From UBA10347 sp905182135 (GTDB taxonomy: Bacteria; Actinomycetota; Acidimicrobiia; Acidimicrobiales; UBA10347): DNA of 64,000 bases. Positions within the stretch are counted from its first letter, which is position 1; each line of letters begins with the position of its first letter. The notes under the pieces were generated by a model. That model searched no databases. It was not told where the DNA came from and saw only the letters and a program-made list of their open reading frames with translations. The stretch lies in contig CAWUSE010000001.1 of the NCBI GenBank assembly GCA_963925805.1, positions 1 through 64,000 on the forward strand, given 5' to 3'. The translations under genes were made by a program, and so were the position numbers. Positions 17,209 through 24,777 of the stretch are shown piece after piece.

Positions 17209-18078
17209 ATGGCCACTGATTCGCCCGTCCCCCAGCCTGAAGCACTACCCGTCACTCCTGCGCTTATCACCGTTGCGTCAACGTCAAACAACCAGCTGAG
17301 ACGGCATCTTCGTTCCCGTCTTGAGCGCCATGTGTGCACCGAAAATTTTCGACCTGCACTCACCATTGTTGGTGTTCACTGCGATGTCGTCGACGTATTA
17401 CACCACGGCACCGGCCGACCAGAAAATGCCTTACTCGAGCTGGTACTACCTTCAAAATATTCCGCTATTGGAGTGCTGGCATCCTCGGTCATCTCCACCC
17501 CACCGGGCAGAGCCCACAGCGATGCAGCCTTGGCGGTTGGTGTCCCCCGATCCGGAAGCGTCGTGTCGTTACTGGCGACCAACGACACGATCGTCCACAC
17601 CAAGGAACCCCAAGGCTGGCTCATCGACGCGTGCTTACGATCTGTGCTGCGTCCCACAGCGCCCTGTCAGATCCCGGCACTCGAGTTCCCGATAGCGCTC
17701 TGGCTCGACCGGCTGATGGTCGCTATTTTGAACACACCGGCAAGCGAATTAATCAGTTGGGCCACCGCAGTGAAGCTATGCCCCATCCCGCAACGGTCGC
17801 GTTCTGATGACCCTGTACATCTGGGCGGAACGCTCGGCTCTACGACCCAGCGGTGGGGCGCGCTTCGGTCTGCCTCGGTCCAAGGGCTCCGGGCAACCGT
17901 TGACATGACACCTGATCGGGCCCGCTGGATGGACGATGCCATGTTTGCTCGCTGGTGCATGGGCTCGTTCCCTGACGTAGCGAGTCTTCGAGGTGACGTC
18001 GAATTCTTGGCACCAGCCCAAGTCGCCGAGGGTGTCGAAATCGCTCTTCGGTCGGCGTGGTTAGCCTTCGCCGGCTAA
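17209..18078 (+). CDS. Conserved-looking hypothetical protein
   Basis: This 289-residue soluble protein starts at an ATG preceded by GCGAGG. The frame is open upstream to 16891, but that part overlaps the He_PIG fragment and is Arg-rich. Two halves can be seen: an N-terminal region with GVHCDVVDVLHHGTGRPENALLELV and a middle region VVSLLATNDTIVHTKEPQGWLIDACLRSVL, then a C-terminal helical segment ending RSAWLAFAG. No catalytic motif or known family is recognised. It is convergent with the GH-like gene 22 bp downstream. Confidence 0.6.
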   Translation: MATDSPVPQPEALPVTPALITVASTSNNQLRRHLRSRLERHVCTENFRPALTIVGVHCDVVDVLHHGTGRPENALLELVLPSKYSAIGVLASSVISTPPGRAHSDAALAVGVPRSGSVVSLLATNDTIVHTKEPQGWLIDACLRSVLRPTAPCQIPALEFPIALWLDRLMVAILNTPASELISWATAVKLCPIPQRSRSDDPVHLGGTLGSTTQRWGALRSASVQGLRATVDMTPDRARWMDDAMFARWCMGSFPDVASLRGDVEFLAPAQVAEGVEIALRSAWLAFAG

Positions 18079-18100
18079 ACCAACCACTGGCCTCGCCACC

Positions 18101-19174
18101 TCACTGGTCCGGGATTGCGCCAATACTCGCAGCAATGCCACTGTCGAATAGTTCAGTCATCTTCGCCCGACCGTCGGCATCCAAGGTCAGCCAGTCATAA
18201 ATCGAGCCGCCTATTGACTTTGTGTCAACCAACGACTGGGCGAATCCATCGAGTTGGTCAACACGTGCGATGTAGGGCTTGGTGCCCGACGGAGGAGCGT
18301 CGACCTCGGCCCCGATGCCACCGATCGGGTGCACGAGTGCGTCAGGGTCTCCGAGATTTTCACGAAGCCGCTGCACACTTTCGGTGTTGTAGGAGTACCC
18401 GTCGCCGTAAGGATCAACCCGGAACGACCAGTAGCTCATCGGCATCCACACGTCGTAAAGATTATCGATATCGGCCCACGGGAAGTCGGGCCAGAACGCG
18501 GGGTTAATGACTTCGGTCTGCACCGGCGGGAGCACGATCGCCCCAAGTGGGTCAGCACCGGTCTGGATGCTTAAAAGGCGAGATAGCCGGACCAAGCGCT
18601 GGTTGCGCTCTTGGACTTCGAGGCCATCCTGATTCCATTCGATGTCCACAGCTACACCGTCGAACCGGTAACCGAGCACGTCGAAATTATGTGCTGCCAT
18701 CAAATGGTCAAGGTCGGTTGTGTCATCGCCCCATTTTGGCAAGTACCACGCAACCACATCGATATCGTGCTGCTCAGCGCGCATCAGAAACTCGGCTAGC
18801 AGCCAGCGATCCTCGAGCAGATCAGGCGATCGATCGTCACGGCGCCCGGACTGGATATACAACGTCTGCACACCGGCTGCGGCCATGTCGTCAAGCGCTG
18901 CCGGCGACAACGGCGGCACCCCGTTGTTGGCGTACGGTGGCGAGTAGTCAAAGCCGTCAACCCAGGCACCCTGACCTCGATAGGCATCTACGGTTCGCTG
19001 TGTTTGCGGCTGGACCTGCACCGACCTAGGGCTGACGAGCTCAACCTCCAACCTCTGAAGTGGCGCGGCTTCCGCGACCGATCGTGTTCGGAAGAAGAAC
19101 AGGCTGGCAGCGACAGCGATCGCAACCACACCAGCCCCCAGAGCAACACGGCGAAGGAGTTGGGTTGACGCCAC
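18101..19174 (-). CDS. Exported glycoside-hydrolase-like TIM-barrel protein
   Basis: The 357-residue protein begins at a GTG and has an N-terminal membrane or signal segment (residues 9-28). It is followed by an alpha/beta-barrel-like domain: GAWVDGFDY, VQTLYIQSGR, IDVVAWYLPKWG, FDGVAVDIEWNQDG (a DxxxDxE-like strand 4 as in GH18-type barrels), and VWMPMSYWSFR. These features resemble polysaccharide-directed hydrolases of the GH18/GH-like groups. Catalysis is inferred from the acidic cluster only. It probably acts outside the cytoplasmic membrane. Confidence 0.6.
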   Translation of the reverse strand: MASTQLLRRVALGAGVVAIAVAASLFFFRTRSVAEAAPLQRLEVELVSPRSVQVQPQTQRTVDAYRGQGAWVDGFDYSPPYANNGVPPLSPAALDDMAAAGVQTLYIQSGRRDDRSPDLLEDRWLLAEFLMRAEQHDIDVVAWYLPKWGDDTTDLDHLMAAHNFDVLGYRFDGVAVDIEWNQDGLEVQERNQRLVRLSRLLSIQTGADPLGAIVLPPVQTEVINPAFWPDFPWADIDNLYDVWMPMSYWSFRVDPYGDGYSYNTESVQRLRENLGDPDALVHPIGGIGAEVDAPPSGTKPYIARVDQLDGFAQSLVDTKSIGGSIYDWLTLDADGRAKMTELFDSGIAASIGAIPDQ

Positions 19175-19282
19175 CTTGAGAAGCTACTTGCCGTGAACCC
19201 TGAAAATCTGTCACGTATGGGTGCAATCGTCCTCAGTGTCGGGCATTGTTACGTGTTCGCTTTGTAATAACAATGGAGCACT

Positions 19283-19765
19283 ATGTCCTTCAAAGCCGGA
19301 GATCGCGTCGTTTACCCTCATCACGGCGCTGCCGTGGTTGAGAAAAAAGAGAAGATCGCGGCATTCGGTCACGAAGAACGCGAATACCTAGTTCTTCGTA
19401 TGGCCCATGGCGAGATGACACTCCGAGTACCCGTAGACAGCGTCGACGATGTCGGCATGCGTTGGCCGATCAGCGGTGACGACGTCGACGACCTTTTCGA
19501 TGTGCTCAGGAAGCGCGACGTTCGCGAGCCCTCGAACTGGAGCCGCCGCTTCAAGAACCACCAAGAGAAGCTCAAGTCTGGTGACGTTTACCAGGTAGCC
19601 GAAGTTGTTCGGAACCTGGCACTGCGTGATCGAGACAAGGGATTATCGGCTGGCGAGAAGACCTTGTACCAAAAAGCACGTTCTGTTCTGGTCAGCGAAC
19701 TCAGTTTCGCACTCGACGTCAGTGAAGATGACGCCATGGACAAGGTCGACGGCGCGCTCGAGTAA
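19283..19765 (+). CDS. carD: CarD-family RNA polymerase-binding regulator
   Basis: The 160-residue CarD protein has an N-terminal Tudor-like RNA-polymerase-interaction domain (FKAGDRVVYPHHGAAVVEK) and a helical C-terminal DNA-binding domain (ALRDRDKGLSAGEKTLYQKA). The length matches mycobacterial CarD, which stabilises open complexes at rRNA and other promoters. The start ATG follows AATGGAGCACT. It is monocistronic and lies directly upstream of two tRNA genes. Confidence 0.95.
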   Translation: MSFKAGDRVVYPHHGAAVVEKKEKIAAFGHEEREYLVLRMAHGEMTLRVPVDSVDDVGMRWPISGDDVDDLFDVLRKRDVREPSNWSRRFKNHQEKLKSGDVYQVAEVVRNLALRDRDKGLSAGEKTLYQKARSVLVSELSFALDVSEDDAMDKVDGALE

Positions 19766-19849
19766 ATCAAGCGAATAGGCTGAACAGCCGAATAGCCACT
19801 CGATCAGTGTGGGCGATCCGTTTCAGGACGTTACGCTAAGCGGTCGCAA

Positions 19850-19920
19850 TCGGGCGTGGTGTAATTGGTAACACAGCTGGTTCTGTCCAGTCGTTGGGGG
19901 TTCAAGTCCTCCCGCCCGAG
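19850..19920 (+). tRNA. tRNA-Gln (CTG), irregular anticodon loop
   Basis: The acceptor arms TCGGGCG and CGCCCGA pair perfectly, the D stem is GTGT/ACAC, and the T arm is GGGGG-TTCAAGT-CCTCC. The anticodon stem GCTGG/CCAGT encloses TTCTGT, giving anticodon CTG. That loop has 6 bases instead of 7, or 8 if the closing pair is open, so the molecule is one base short of the norm. CCA is not encoded. Confidence 0.8.
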
Positions 19921-19923
19921 CAA

Positions 19924-19950
19924 ATATCTTAGACACTTCGTCTGAGATAT
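19924..19950 (+). other. 11-bp hairpin between tRNA-Gln and tRNA-Glu
   Basis: ATATCTTAGAC and GTCTGAGATAT form an 11-bp stem with one G-T pair around a 5-base loop, immediately after the tRNA-Gln. There is no T-run, so it may be a processing or factor-dependent termination signal. Confidence 0.55.
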
Positions 19951-20009
19951 CGCGTCGCCTTACGGCGGCGGCCACGCCGGTGAAAACCAGTGTGACAATT
20001 GAAAGTCCG

Positions 20010-20082
20010 GCCCCGTTCGTCTAGCGGCCTAGGACGCCACCCTCTCAAGGTGGTAGCACGGGTTCAAATCCCGTACGGGGTA
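20010..20082 (+). tRNA. tRNA-Glu (CTC)
   Basis: The cloverleaf is complete: acceptor GCCCCGT/ACGGGGT, anticodon arm CCACC-CTCTCAA-GGTGG with anticodon CTC, and T arm ACGGG-TTCAAAT-CCCGT. It is 73 nt long and CCA is not encoded. It is the left boundary of the accessory patch. Confidence 0.95.
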
Positions 20083-20319
20083 CAAAAGTGTTGTGGGTTA
20101 AACAACATGTTGGAATAGCGAATGGCTTCCTGTCCATAATCGGCGCAGACGGTCCGTTCGAGGCATCGCTTCGAACGACCAGGACTGGAGATGTCGGCTC
20201 GGCCTAGACCTGGGTCGCGGTTACTCGCGCCGGGCTCGGCAGAGGTCGATCTGGTCTGTGATCGTGCGGGCAACGTTGGTCAGCTGATCAGCCCAGGACC
20301 TCGGTCATAAGCTGTCGCT

Positions 20320-21120
20320 ATGCATGTAACTCGTACCGACGAGCAGTGGAAGCTGCTCAACGAAGCCGCCCCCGATGTTCCGATCGTGATGCTCAATCTG
20401 ATTCGATTCCGCGACACTGCCCTCGACGGCCATGGGTGCGACGGCATGACCGGTGAAGCGGCGTACGCCGAGTACGGCCGCCGACTACGAGCGCTGGCCG
20501 CTGAGTTTCCCGGCAGCCCCTTTTGGGTAGGTGAAGCGGGGCGGACCTACATCGGACCTGATGAAGAGACGTGGGACCTCGTGCTGTGTGTTGGTTATGA
20601 GTCAGTCTCGATCTTCCGGGACATGCTCGCTACGCCGGCGTATCAGCAGGCGGCGCAGGCTCGTACCGCTGCGGTGGCTGACTCGCGTCTCGTCCTGATG
20701 AACAAGACCGGCGGTGTGGGCGATGGCATGCAACGGTGGGCGGCCGGAGGCGCAGAAGCCGACGAGGCGACGGACCCAATCATCATGCTGAATCTCATCC
20801 GCTACCACGACAAAGCGCTCGCCGGTCACACCTGCGACGACATGACCGGTGAAGAGGCCTACTCCGAATACGTCCGCCGTCTCCAGAACATGAACAGCCA
20901 CGACTGCCCGGGCACCATCATCTGGGATGGTGCCGGCCAAGCGACCATTATCGGGCCCACAGATGAGACCTGGGATCGGATCTTGCTTATGGCGTACCCC
21001 TCTATCGCCGACTTCCGTCGGATGGTTAACTCTGAGATCTACAAGACCGCGGGCCCAGCCCGCACTGCCGCGGTGCTCGACTCCCGCCTCATCCTGACCC
21101 ATCAGAAGTTCCCGCGGTAA
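20320..21120 (+). CDS. Tandem DUF1330-domain protein
   Basis: The 266-residue protein is made of two homologous halves. Each has the DUF1330 pattern: VMLNLIRFRD or IMLNLIRYHD at the start, MTGEAAYAEYGRRL or MTGEEAYSEYVRRL, IGPDEETWDLV or IGPTDETWDRI, and RTAAVADSRLVL or RTAAVLDSRLIL at the end. DUF1330 proteins adopt a dimeric alpha/beta-barrel ferredoxin-like fold, so an internal duplication could form the dimer within one chain. The function is unknown. It is the first gene after the tRNA-Glu. Confidence 0.85.
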   Translation: MHVTRTDEQWKLLNEAAPDVPIVMLNLIRFRDTALDGHGCDGMTGEAAYAEYGRRLRALAAEFPGSPFWVGEAGRTYIGPDEETWDLVLCVGYESVSIFRDMLATPAYQQAAQARTAAVADSRLVLMNKTGGVGDGMQRWAAGGAEADEATDPIIMLNLIRYHDKALAGHTCDDMTGEEAYSEYVRRLQNMNSHDCPGTIIWDGAGQATIIGPTDETWDRILLMAYPSIADFRRMVNSEIYKTAGPARTAAVLDSRLILTHQKFPR

Positions 21121-21185
21121 CGATCCAGGTTCTTATGACCAGTGCACCATTCATGCCTTGAGTGAAGGCTTCTGGTGTGCGTTGA

Positions 21186-21345
21186 GGCCGACCTGTAGAG
21201 CAGAAGCCCGACACGCTGGCTCGCATCGCCTTAGAACGCTCTCAGGGACGCTCGATGCGGGCTATTGCTAACGATCTCAATGATGAGGGAGTCCCTACCG
21301 CTCGCGGCGGTAAGCGGCATCCTTCAACTTGCAGCGATCCTTCGA
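21186..21345 (+). pseudogene. Serine recombinase C-terminal domain remnant
   Basis: Translation from 21186 gives GRPVEQ, then LARIALERSQGRSMRAIAND, then LNDEGVPTARGGKRHPST. This is the Recombinase domain pattern of large serine recombinases (helix-turn-helix, then NxxGVPTxRGGxWxxST). There is no catalytic resolvase domain, no start codon and a stop just upstream at 21183, and similarity ends by about 21345. It is a relic of an integrated mobile element near the tRNA-Glu. Confidence 0.7.
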
Positions 21346-21428
21346 ACCAAAGCCCATGCCCAGCCGGTTCTCCCTCTTGTGGCTGCTGCTTGTCCCAGCG
21401 GTGGTGATATCTCTGCTTTGATCAAGGT

Positions 21429-21785
21429 TCACGCGGTTAGTGATGATTCAGTAAATGTGGCGTCGGTTTGCTGAGCTCCGCTGGGAAGTGGGAGTGCCAT
21501 CGCCCATCGGCGTATGGCCCACAAGTACATGGCGAGGAGGATGGTCTCCGATTCGGCTGCGGCTGTCCCACCAACCATTGAGACGAGGGTCAGCTGCGTG
21601 GGCGACCTCCAGGTAGCCGATCGAGACGATCCATGCGCCAGCGAACATGACGGTGGCGGCGCACAACCAGCCGGGAGAGCGGCGGGTTCTTCGCTCCATG
21701 TTGCGCCACGGAGCCGAGCCCGAAGCGCTATCGCTTTCTGTTCCTCGGCCTGTTGTTCGTTGAATCGGTGCGGTGGTCCTGGCAT
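21429..21785 (-). pseudogene. Possible decayed small membrane protein
   Basis: Two overlapping minus frames here each contain a membrane-helix-like stretch, GWLCAATVMFAGAWIVSIGY in one and TILLAMYLWAIRRWAMALPL in the other. They are preceded by a hydrophilic Glu/Gln/Arg start (FNEQQAEEQKAIALRARLRG) in the second frame. The split suggests one or more frameshifts in a former two-helix protein. The family is not recognised and the alternative is chance hydrophobicity. Confidence 0.3.
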
Positions 21786-22061
21786 CTAATCGCTCAGTTC
21801 GTTAGCGCACACTTGTGGTGGGGTCGTGTTTGTTTCCTTGGTGCCAACGGTAGACGTGGGCTTTGGAGCGCTCAGGACGCGATGGCGACGGGCGATGTGG
21901 TCGAGCGCTTATTGCCGTTCTGCTGACGCGCCTAATCGACGGAATCACCCAGGGTTGGCCTGGTAGGCCGAAGCCTAAGCGCTCGGCGGCTCGTCCAGAA
22001 CGAGGATAAGATGGCACAAGAATGCGAACGATGGCCACGGTTGATTCGTGCAAGGACAACA

Positions 22062-22092
22062 GCAGGAAGAAATGGCAATCGCAGGAAGAAAT
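22062..22092 (+). repeat. 12-bp direct repeat, 19-bp period
   Basis: GCAGGAAGAAAT occurs at 22062 and again at 22081, upstream of the HsdM fragment. Confidence 0.8.
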
Positions 22093-22209
22093 ATTGCGAA
22101 ATCGTCAGCGCGCTGGCGACGTTCCCAGCTTATTCAGCGAGGCATATTCGCCTGTAAGAGACTCGTCATCAGCGGCGATTCTGCCGTTGGCAAACCGGCA
22201 AGAGGATTC

Positions 22210-22305
22210 ATGACCGAAACCAAGAATCACGCAGCGTTTATCTGGTCGGTTGCCGATCTACTGGTAACCGGTGAACAGTTCATAGATGCGGGTAGCCATG
22301 TCTGA
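22210..22305 (+). pseudogene. HsdM (type I methyltransferase) N-terminal fragment
   Basis: A 31-codon frame starts at an ATG after AGAGGATTC. It encodes NHAAFIWSVADLL, the nearly invariant N-terminus of type I restriction-modification M subunits, then diverges (VTGEQFIDAGSHV) and stops. The catalytic methyltransferase domain is absent. It is the remnant of a type I restriction-modification locus, and it overlaps the next fragment by 8 bp. Confidence 0.7.
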
Positions 22306-22405
22306 GATCGAGCTGTTCCGGATGGACGACGCTGGGGTTGCTCAGCTTCACGGTTCAAACGTTGCTCTCAAACGAGAGCTGCAGACCTTGATGGAATGGT
22401 CGTGA
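22298..22405 (+). pseudogene. N-terminal fragment of DUF91/DUF5655-type nuclease-like protein
   Basis: A 35-codon frame encodes SEIELFRMDDAGVAQLHG followed by ALKRELQTLMEWS. The layout (a short lead, an L-hG-S segment, then an amphipathic ALxxxLQxLxE helix) resembles the start of DUF91/DUF5655 endonuclease-like proteins that sit in defence islands. A stop follows where the catalytic domain should begin. Identification rests on a short stretch and is tentative. Confidence 0.5.
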
Positions 22406-22444
22406 TGTCCATGTTGCGAACGTTACGGGGTTTGAGGATGATGT

Positions 22445-23152
22445 ATGTCGAGTGAAGATCGGGCCACCGCGTTCGTACGAAGGACGGACGCATCGCTACG
22501 CGATCTTGACAACGCTGAAGAACTCTGGACGGCATCGATCCGCTCGAGCACTGAGGAGATTCGGCTGCACGGGTTGCCGCTCGAGTTGGACAACACCATC
22601 CGGCGGGTTACTGGCCCGTTTGGCACGTGGGCCAACCTGAATCCTTCTCAGGTCGAGGTTGTCAGGGAACGTGGTCCCATAAATCTGCTCTGGGTGATCA
22701 GCGCCCACCCGTCGGGTCGAGTACGAGAAGCCTTTGTTCACCAGACCAAACACGTCCCTAACAATCACATCCTTCCCCATCTCGCTAACCGCTCGATCGA
22801 CTTTGTGCCGCAAATTCGCGAGCTTGCCAGCCCGTTGGTCATAGCTCGTCTCGATGAAGTTCTCGCCGAATATTCTGGTCTGAACCGCCCAGCAGCGCTG
22901 CCTACTCCGGTGCACATCGCCGTCAACAAGCTTCTCGCGCCGCGGACAGCAATGGTGAGCCCACTGTTGTTGCAAACATGTATCGACCTCGCCAAAGCAG
23001 CGGGCATGCCCCAACCGCGGCGCTTTCGGGGCGGAGGCATGGCCAAGATGATCGATCGATGCAATCAAACGTTGGGAGCCGCGTCAGAACCCGAATTCAG
23101 CGCGGCGGTCGAAGCGCTCATTGCCTACTTCAAGCAGGCACCACCCGCGTGA
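22445..23152 (+). CDS. Hypothetical helical protein (HEAT-like)
   Basis: This 235-residue protein has an ATG start after GAGGATGATGT. It is predicted helical, with a centre that resembles HEAT-type helical pairs (LLWVISAHPSGRVREAFVHQ, then HILPHLANRSIDFVPQIREL). A C-terminal region has GMPQPRRFRGGGMAKMI. No catalytic motif is recognised. It sits inside the accessory patch between the defence-gene fragments and tRNA-Pro, so it may be cargo of a former island. Intactness and a good start argue that it is expressed. Confidence 0.55.
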   Translation: MSSEDRATAFVRRTDASLRDLDNAEELWTASIRSSTEEIRLHGLPLELDNTIRRVTGPFGTWANLNPSQVEVVRERGPINLLWVISAHPSGRVREAFVHQTKHVPNNHILPHLANRSIDFVPQIRELASPLVIARLDEVLAEYSGLNRPAALPTPVHIAVNKLLAPRTAMVSPLLLQTCIDLAKAAGMPQPRRFRGGGMAKMIDRCNQTLGAASEPEFSAAVEALIAYFKQAPPA

Positions 23153-23902
23153 TCAGAGCTAGCTAGGCCGAGCCGGCATCGGGTCTCACCGCCGCCGAAC
23201 GCCTGCCGAATTCCGCTGCGTTCGGTGCAAGCTCACCGGAACTCACGAATCACCAGAAAGTTGACGCAACGTCAAGAAAAGTAAACCTAATGAGACAGCT
23301 CTCAAACCCTCAATTCAGGATCTAGGTCCCACGGCCACCACTGTTTTCGCTTGATTCGTCCTCATCATGTGCACCCCGACGGGCTTGGTGACTCGACGGG
23401 CAGTGTTCACCGGGGCATATGCACGCAACAGCTCCGCAACTGCGGTCGGTATCAGACAGGGTTTCGCTACCAGGCGTCGTCGATTTCAGCGCCGCAGTGA
23501 TCACAGAAAGCAAGCCCGGAGCAAGCGCTCAGCCTGGTACGGCTGAGCAAGCGCTATCACCACCCCTTCTATAGCGGTGACCTGCGTGCATGCCCGATCG
23601 GAAACGTGTCTTGAGAACCAAGCGAAGGCGGTGAGAACACGTCTTCGACAGCGACGTGATAGATCGCTGGTGTTGATCTTTTTGTGTCACTCATCGCGAT
23701 CCACCGTTGTGTCGGAATGCGTCTTGTTCTGTCAGGTGGGTGAATGGTCGTTCTTCGAGTTCGTCTTTGTGTTCCAACCCTTGTCGTGTTCCAACCCCTT
23801 GTCGCAGTACTTGGTGCACCATTCAGGAAGCTTTGATCGCCCAGCAAGCAGAGCGAAACGAATGGGGGCGGCAAAACGAACTCCCCCACTTGGTGACGCC
23901 CC
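23153..23902. other. Gene-poor 750-bp stretch in accessory patch
   Basis: No convincing gene is seen. Visible structure: a perfect 8-bp hairpin GCTCAGCC/GGCTGAGC at 23528-23549 flanked by copies of AGCAAGCGCT; a tandem duplication of about 17 bp with one extra base at 23769-23803 (GTGTTCCAACCC unit); and GGGGGCG/CGCCCCC arms near 23865-23905. A minus frame of 63 codons at 23322-23513 with several Cys is judged chance. Confidence 0.5.
23769..23803 (+). repeat. 17/18-bp tandem duplication
   Basis: GTGTTCCAACCCTTGTC is followed immediately by a second copy with one additional C. Confidence 0.85.
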
Positions 23903-24190
23903 CTAGGCCACCTTGTCCACGAAGCTCACGTGCATTTTGACGATCGGATTATCAAACCCGGAGAAGACTGCAGCTCGTTCTGGCGACGGGTCGTACTCAG
24001 CCATTGCGGCTTCAAAGTCACCGTCGTGGCTCACCGCCCATACGAATTGCAGATTGTCGTAGTCGGCGTACGCCCAGTGGACGGTAAAGCCATACTTCTC
24101 GCGCACCGGTATCAAGCTTGGAAACCAGGCGGCCAACCGTCCCAGGCCAGCCTCATCGGCAAGGTCATATCGTCGAAGTTGCGTTCTCAT
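23903..24190 (-). CDS. NIPSNAP-like small alpha/beta-barrel protein
   Basis: The 95-residue protein begins MRTQLRRYDLADE and continues with WFPSLIPVREKYGFTVHWAY, FVWAVSHDGDF and YDPSPERAAVF. This order is typical of NIPSNAP/ABM-type dimeric ferredoxin-like domains, in which a strand at the start pairs with the later FVWxxxHDG strand. Its biochemical role is unknown. It stands alone on the minus strand, opposite the tRNA-Pro. Confidence 0.65.
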   Translation of the reverse strand: MRTQLRRYDLADEAGLGRLAAWFPSLIPVREKYGFTVHWAYADYDNLQFVWAVSHDGDFEAAMAEYDPSPERAAVFSGFDNPIVKMHVSFVDKVA

Positions 24191-24332
24191 TGCAGGCTCC
24201 TAGTAAGTCAATGTTCATTGGGAACCCACACAATTTGGTTGATCATAAGCATATGACCCAAATCACCATTGAATTGAACTTCGGATAGGGCATACTAAGC
24301 GCCGATGATTTCCCACTCCGGTGAGAAGTTCT

Positions 24333-24407
24333 CGGGCTGTGGCGCAGCTTGGCTAGCGCACCTGCTTTGGGAGCAGGGGGTCGTGAGTTCGAATCTCACC
24401 AGCCCGA
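24333..24407 (+). tRNA. tRNA-Pro (TGG)
   Basis: The acceptor is CGGGCTG/CAGCCCG, the D stem GCGC/GCGC, the anticodon arm CCTGC-TTTGGGA-GCAGG with anticodon TGG, and the T arm GTGAG-TTCGAAT-CTCAC. It is 75 nt long without encoded CCA. It marks the right boundary of the accessory patch. Confidence 0.95.
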
Positions 24408-24418
24408 CCCAGTAAGAC

Positions 24419-24455
24419 GCTCGTTGCTCAGGCAACGAGCTTCTTGCGTTTTCAG
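24419..24455 (+). terminator. Terminator after tRNA-Pro
   Basis: GCTCGTTGC and GCAACGAGC form a perfect 9-bp stem with loop TCAG (24419-24440). TTCTTGCGTTTT follows, a partial T-rich tail. It fits an intrinsic terminator for the tRNA transcript. Confidence 0.75.
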
Positions 24456-24777
24456 GCAGCTCGACTTCTAGCTACTCGCTTGTGAGCCGGTCGCCAGGTC
24501 TATTTCGACGCGCAAATGACCCCGTCCCTCAGCGCTCTTATTGTCATCGAACCCGGCAGATACTGCCCGGGATTATCCTTTAGGTCGCTGGCACCGCTGT
24601 TGTTTCACTAGCTAAAACGATGCTGCGCTCTGTTGGCCCACCAACGTCTAGAGCGAACACTCGTACCGCTCGCTAAACGAGCGCAGGAAACGACCCTGCG
24701 TTCTTGGTTGCCATCCCAAAGTCGAACCAACCGATCCAACGCAAATCTCGTGGTCCGCAGCGCCTACGATAGTCACA
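24456..24777. other. Intergenic region upstream of ilvE
   Basis: No gene or RNA structure was recognised in this 320-bp stretch. It must hold the promoter of the following aminotransferase gene, but no clear -35/-10 pair stands out. Confidence 0.4.

Noticed and set aside
21802..22059. Arg/Pro-rich minus frame next to the relic patch, considered as a transposase remnant
   Set aside because: No DDE, HUH or helix-turn-helix pattern could be seen.
23322..23513. 63-codon Cys-containing minus frame
   Set aside because: Cys and Glu-rich composition without a start signal or family; likely chance.
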